Shown: positions 12,922 through 15,532 of the stretch, piece by piece
Numbering within the stretch: the first letter of the stretch is position 1
Layout: every line of letters begins with the position of its first letter
DNA from: Aquabacterium sp.
Lineage (GTDB): Bacteria > Pseudomonadota > Gammaproteobacteria > Burkholderiales > Burkholderiaceae_C
DNA length: 15,532 nucleotides
Direction of reading: 5' to 3'
Assembly: GCA_030654555.1 (NCBI GenBank)
Contig: JAURXG010000352.1
Span: 1-15,532, forward strand
Translations under genes and position numbers: made by a program
The notes under the pieces: model-generated
The model's database searches: none
What the model was told of the DNA's origin: nothing
Seen by the model: the letters and a program-made list of their open reading frames with translations, nothing else

Positions 12922-14448
12922 ATGACAAGCCCCACCCTCATCGTCACCCAGAGCTTCACCGACGCCGATGCCGCACTGGCGCATGCCAGCACCATCTACA
13001 CCAGCGGCATCAACCACCTGCGCCAGAGCCTGCACGATTTCGTCGCCGGCGTCACACCCGCCGGCCGCGTCCGCGCCTGCTACCCCTTCGTGCGGGTGCG
13101 CACCGACACCGTGGCCCGCGCCGATTCGCGCCTGAGCTACGGCTTCGTCGCCGGCCCCGGCACCTATGAGACCACGCTGACGCGGCCCGACCTGTTCGCC
13201 AACTACTACCGCGAGCAGTTCGACCTGCTGCTGCGCAACCACGGCGGCCCGCTCGAGGTGGGCATGAGCAAGCAGCCGATCCCGATCCACTTCTCGTTCG
13301 CCCAGCACGACCATGTGGAGGGCACGATGTCGCCCGAGCGCCGCCAGCTGATGCGCGACGTGTTCGACCTGCCCGACCTGGCGGCGATGGACGACGGCAT
13401 CGCCAACGGCACCTACGAGCCCGGCCCGCGCGATCCGCACCCGCTGGCGCTGTTCACCGCGCCGCGGGTGGACTATTCGCTGCAGCGCATGCGCCACTAC
13501 ACCGGCACCTCGCCCGAGCATTTCCAGAACTTCGTGCTGTTCACGAACTACCAGTTCTACATCGACGAGTTCGTGCGGCTGGGCCACGAGATGATGGCCA
13601 AGCCACTGGGCCAGGGCGGCCTGCTGGGCAACTGGCCCAAGCATGCCGCCGAGAGCGACGACTACATCGCCTTCGTCGAGCCCGGCAACCTGGTCACCCG
13701 GCGCGCCGGCACCGCCGCCGACCCCGAAGACGCCTATGGCGCCGCGCTGCCGCGCCTGCCGCAGATGCCGGCCTACCACCTGGTGCGCGCCGACGGCAGC
13801 GGCATCACCATGGTCAACATCGGCGTGGGGCCCAGCAACGCCAAGAACATCAGCGACCACATCGCCGTGCTGCGCCCGCATGCCTGGCTGATGCTGGGCC
13901 ACTGCGCCGGCCTGCGCAACACCCAGAACCTGGGCGACTACGTGCTGGCCCATGCCTATGTGCGCGAAGACCATGTGCTCGACGAGGAGCTGCCGCTGTG
14001 GGTGCCCATTCCCGCACTGGCCGAGGTGCAGCTGGCGCTGGAGCGCGCGGTGGCCGAGGTCACCCAGCTCGAGGGCTTCGAGCTGAAGAAGATCCTGCGC
14101 ACCGGCACCGTGGCCAGCACCGACAACCGCAACTGGGAGCTGCTGCCGCATCCGGGCCCCGAGCGCCGCTTCAGCCAGAGCCGCGCGGTGGCGCTGGACA
14201 TGGAGAGCGCCACCATCGCCGCCAACGGCTTCCGCTTCCGCGTGCCCTACGGCACGCTGCTGTGCGTCAGCGACAAGCCGCTGCACGGCGAGATCAAGCT
14301 GCCCGGCATGGCCAACGCCTTCTACCGCGAGCGCGTCGACCAGCACCTGCGCATCGGCATGCGGGCGATTGAACTATTGCGCCGCCAGCGGCTCGACCAA
14401 CTGCACAGCCGCAAGCTGCGCAGCTTCGCCGAGGTGGCGTTCCAGTAG
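12922..14448 (+). CDS. amn: AMP nucleosidase
   Basis: A cytosolic enzyme of 508 residues (E. coli Amn has 484) that hydrolyses AMP to adenine and ribose 5-phosphate, helping to set adenylate pools. The N-terminal AMP-nucleosidase domain is recognisable in FVAGPGTYETTLTRPDLF (75-92), the QPIPIHFSFAQHDHVEG segment (118-134) and the strand FTAPRVDYSLQRMRHYTG (178-195). The C-terminal half is a nucleoside-phosphorylase-type domain: NIGVGPSNAKNISDH (299-313), MLGHCAGLRNTQNLGDYV (324-341), ALDMESATIAANG (424-436) with Glu428 expected to bind ribose, and VSDKPLHGEIK (449-459) with Asp451 as the expected catalytic acid. All key residues are present. I chose the ATG at 12922 because family homology begins there and a -10 element sits just ahead; no ribosome-binding site is seen. 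It is monocistronic, with a hairpin following. Confidence 0.96.
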   Translation: MTSPTLIVTQSFTDADAALAHASTIYTSGINHLRQSLHDFVAGVTPAGRVRACYPFVRVRTDTVARADSRLSYGFVAGPGTYETTLTRPDLFANYYREQFDLLLRNHGGPLEVGMSKQPIPIHFSFAQHDHVEGTMSPERRQLMRDVFDLPDLAAMDDGIANGTYEPGPRDPHPLALFTAPRVDYSLQRMRHYTGTSPEHFQNFVLFTNYQFYIDEFVRLGHEMMAKPLGQGGLLGNWPKHAAESDDYIAFVEPGNLVTRRAGTAADPEDAYGAALPRLPQMPAYHLVRADGSGITMVNIGVGPSNAKNISDHIAVLRPHAWLMLGHCAGLRNTQNLGDYVLAHAYVREDHVLDEELPLWVPIPALAEVQLALERAVAEVTQLEGFELKKILRTGTVASTDNRNWELLPHPGPERRFSQSRAVALDMESATIAANGFRFRVPYGTLLCVSDKPLHGEIKLPGMANAFYRERVDQHLRIGMRAIELLRRQRLDQLHSRKLRSFAEVAFQ

Positions 14449-14450
14449 GC

Positions 14451-14476
14451 GCGTCGGCGGCGCCGCCAGCGGACGC
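14451..14476 (+). terminator. Hairpin directly after amn
   Basis: GCGTC (14451-14455) pairs with GACGC (14472-14476), enclosing a GC-only 12-bp palindrome (14456-14467). It begins two bases after the amn stop codon. Only a short TTT follows further on (after 14485), so it is a probable but non-canonical terminator. Confidence 0.4.
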
Positions 14477-14626
14477 CGTGCTTCAGTTTGGGCCGGACAG
14501 GCCGAAACCCGTCTGAGGCGCTGCAAGGCGGCGCCGCGGCGTTGACGTGTCTGCGCTGCACCCCGCCGATCCCGGCGCGCTCGCGCCTGGAACCATCGGT
14601 GTCTTGAGCACCACTTACCAGGGCTG

Positions 14627-15532
14627 ATGAAACTCGACGTCCAGACGCTGTTGGTCGTGATGATGATCAACATGATCGCGCTGTCGATCGCGATCCCCGC
14701 GATCATGGGCTGGCGCGTCAGCGTGGCCGCGCGCTTCGCGCAGGGGGCGCTGATCGTGCAGACCCTGGGCTGGACCTGCCTGGTGCTGTCGGGCGGCGCA
14801 TTCGACCGGGCCTTGTCCATCTCGGCCCTGGTGGGCCTGTCACTGGGGCTGGCGCTGCTGTGGCAGTCGATGCGCGGCTGGCTGGGCTTGCGCCCGGGCG
14901 GCCGGCTGGTCTGGGCCCTGGCCGTGCTGACCCCGCTGGGCTACGGCATCGGCTTCGACAGCTACCCGTTTCGCGCGGGCTGGTCCAATTTCGGGTTGGC
15001 GCTGCAGATGGCCATCGTCAGCCTGGCGCTGCTGTGGCGTGCGCCGCAAGCCAACCCGCGCTGGCGCCTGATCATGGCCAGCAGCCTGGCCGCGCTGGCC
15101 GTGGCCACCGCCTGGCGCGGCGTGCTGGCGGCGTTCTTCACCGAGAGCTACCCCAGCCTGCGCGCGCCGCACCCGGTGAACCTGGTGGCGGCGGTGTTGA
15201 GCAACCTGACCGTGGTGCTCAACTCGGTGGGCTTGCTGGTGGCCTGGCGCGAGGAAGCCGAGCGTGCGCTGCAGTCGCTGGCGCGCACCGACAGCCTGAC
15301 CGGGCTGCTCAACCGCCGCGCGCTGCAGGACGAGGCCACCGCGCTGATCGCCCAGGCGCGCCGCCACGGCGATCCGGTGACGGTGCTGCTGATCGACCTC
15401 GACCGCTTCAAGCAGATCAACGACAGCCGTGGCCACGACAGCGGCGACCGCGCCCTGTGCCTGGTGGCCAGCCTGCTGCAGGCGGCGCTGCGGCGCGGCG
15501 ACCTGGCCGGCCGCTGGGGCGGCGAGGAGTTC
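14627..15532 (+). CDS. Membrane diguanylate cyclase (GGDEF), partial, cut at the right edge
   Basis: The first 302 residues of an inner-membrane diguanylate cyclase, which makes c-di-GMP from two GTP. Six or seven hydrophobic segments (roughly 7-28, 39-55, 64-79, 94-110, 121-137, 148-171, 186-207) form an N-terminal sensor with no named domain. The GGDEF domain begins at LARTDSLTGLLNRRAL (218-233). The metal-binding Asp is in LLIDLDRFKQIND (254-266), and the catalytic signature GGEEF (298-302) is the last thing in the window. An intact RxxD inhibitory site, R289-x-x-D292, lies five residues before it, implying product feedback. The start ATG 14627 has only a close GGG ahead of it. A TTGACG (14542-14547) could be a -35 but no good -10 follows. 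Whether an EAL domain follows cannot be seen. Confidence 0.92.
   Translation, partial: MKLDVQTLLVVMMINMIALSIAIPAIMGWRVSVAARFAQGALIVQTLGWTCLVLSGGAFDRALSISALVGLSLGLALLWQSMRGWLGLRPGGRLVWALAVLTPLGYGIGFDSYPFRAGWSNFGLALQMAIVSLALLWRAPQANPRWRLIMASSLAALAVATAWRGVLAAFFTESYPSLRAPHPVNLVAAVLSNLTVVLNSVGLLVAWREEAERALQSLARTDSLTGLLNRRALQDEATALIAQARRHGDPVTVLLIDLDRFKQINDSRGHDSGDRALCLVASLLQAALRRGDLAGRWGGEEF

Noticed and set aside
12823..14346. A 507-codon open frame on the minus strand
   Set aside because: It is antisense to amn. The His/Gln/Val/Gly-rich product shows no domain.
1..15532. Search for a defence, toxin-antitoxin, phage or transposon module
   Set aside because: No nuclease, helicase, reverse transcriptase, integrase, transposase, toxin pair or terminal inverted repeat could be recognised; all substantial genes fit metabolic, redox, signalling or surface families.

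Overview
The window is a high-GC, gene-dense piece of bacterial chromosome. Its gene content (NnrS, tartrate-dehydrogenase-type decarboxylase, VF530-family protein, PEP-CTERM protein, Amn, many flavoenzymes) and codon choice suggest a betaproteobacterium of the order Burkholderiales, probably near the Leptothrix/Rubrivivax/Ideonella group. That placement is inference. I see no rRNA, tRNA, CRISPR array, insertion sequence or phage gene.

Layout. Positions 1-3138 are read leftwards: a flavin-dependent nitronate-monooxygenase-family protein, then nnrS 43 bp downstream, then a short-chain dehydrogenase cut by the left edge. An FNR/DNR-type palindrome (3213-3226) lies in front of the first two genes, which suggests a nitrogen-oxide stress module responsive to low oxygen or NO. 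Divergently, 3334-5575 is a two-gene operon: a tartrate/D-malate-type oxidative decarboxylase (ttuC) and an FAD-dependent 2-hydroxyacid oxidase of the L-2-hydroxyglutarate type. A WrbA-like flavodoxin-fold protein (5684-6238) converges on a single-domain rhodanese (6280-6687). Divergent from the rhodanese are a VF530-family small protein and a class II aldolase/adducin protein in tandem (6780-7794).

From 7862 to 9457 a secreted PQQ-type beta-propeller dehydrogenase runs leftwards, separated from the aldolase by an 11-bp-stem hairpin. A second, perfectly symmetrical FNR-like box (9574-9587) lies upstream of it. Next comes about 0.6 kb without a gene but rich in small repeats, then a PEP-CTERM surface protein (10076-10858) whose codon use differs from its neighbours. 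A luciferase-like flavin monooxygenase (10892-12244) and a small exported OmpA-like protein (12344-12823) run leftwards. AMP nucleosidase (amn, 12922-14448) and a membrane diguanylate cyclase cut at the right edge inside its GGEEF motif (14627-15532) run rightwards.

Overall this reads as accessory metabolism: five or six flavoenzymes, redox and stress proteins, and two candidate FNR-type operators. I found no clear evidence of an entirely new defence or mobile system. The best leads are the FNR-linked nitronate monooxygenase/NnrS pair, the four-cysteine tail of the former, the PQQ enzyme without a haem domain under a similar operator, -10 elements that place predicted transcription starts on the ATG of two genes, and the unusual PEP-CTERM locus.
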